7,749 nt of DNA from WRKB01 sp031551145 (GTDB taxonomy: Bacteria; Desulfobacterota; Desulfovibrionia; Desulfovibrionales; Desulfovibrionaceae). Of this stretch, positions 7,724 to 7,749 are shown piece by piece (within the stretch, counting starts at the first letter, position 1; the number at the start of each line of letters is the position of its first letter). The stretch spans positions 1 to 7,749 of the forward strand of contig JAVBNZ010000059.1 of NCBI GenBank assembly GCA_031551145.1, written 5' to 3'. The notes beneath the pieces were generated by a model that was not told where the DNA came from, searched no databases, and saw only the letters and a program-made list of their open reading frames with translations. The position numbers and the translations under genes were made by a program.

Positions 7724-7749
7724 ATCGGCGCACCCGGTCTTCGCGCCCC

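Noticed and set aside
7561..7749. CIRCE-type heat-shock operator ahead of the tRNA-tig-clp-lon cluster
   Set aside because: I looked for the TTAGCACTC / GAGTGCTAA inverted repeat upstream of tig and in the short gaps between genes and did not find it.

Overview
The window is a GC-rich piece of a Gram-negative bacterial chromosome, and every confidently called gene lies on the minus strand. The gene order tRNA-Leu, tig, clpP, clpX, lon, together with protein character and base composition, points to a sulfate-reducing Desulfovibrio-type organism (Desulfovibrionaceae). In Desulfovibrio vulgaris the same four protein genes are, from memory, adjacent in this order. The genus is an inference; no 16S or other strict marker is present.

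Right half (7723 down to 1643, read leftward): a protein-quality-control operon. A sigma70-like promoter precedes a tRNA-Leu(UAG) gene, and 32 bases later comes the trigger factor gene (ribosome-bound chaperone). It is followed by clpP (serine peptidase), clpX (AAA+ unfoldase for ClpP) and lon (ATP-dependent protease). Gaps are only 28 to 49 bases, each gene has its own ribosome binding site, and no terminator is visible until a strong rho-independent one just after lon. The cluster runs from folding of nascent chains to destruction of misfolded or tagged proteins. All catalytic and nucleotide-binding residues I could check are present.

Middle (about 1640 to 798): a small accessory patch. It holds a plus-strand remnant of a helix-turn-helix regulator, then a divergent type II toxin-antitoxin pair: a RelB/DinJ-like antitoxin and a RelE/ParE-superfamily toxin overlapping by 8 bases. 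The pair has a clear promoter whose -10 box lies between the arms of a perfect 13-base inverted repeat, a textbook layout for autorepression.

Left end (782 to 1): a YqaA/DedA-like inner-membrane protein and the N-terminal 102 residues of an FmdE-family metal-binding protein that runs off the window. These lie 15 and 42 bases apart on the same strand and may be co-transcribed with the toxin-antitoxin pair.

The window is mostly conserved housekeeping DNA. The points worth a second look are the toxin-antitoxin control region, the regulator remnant beside it, the tRNA in the tig leader, and a few local sequence details. I saw no clearly new biological system.
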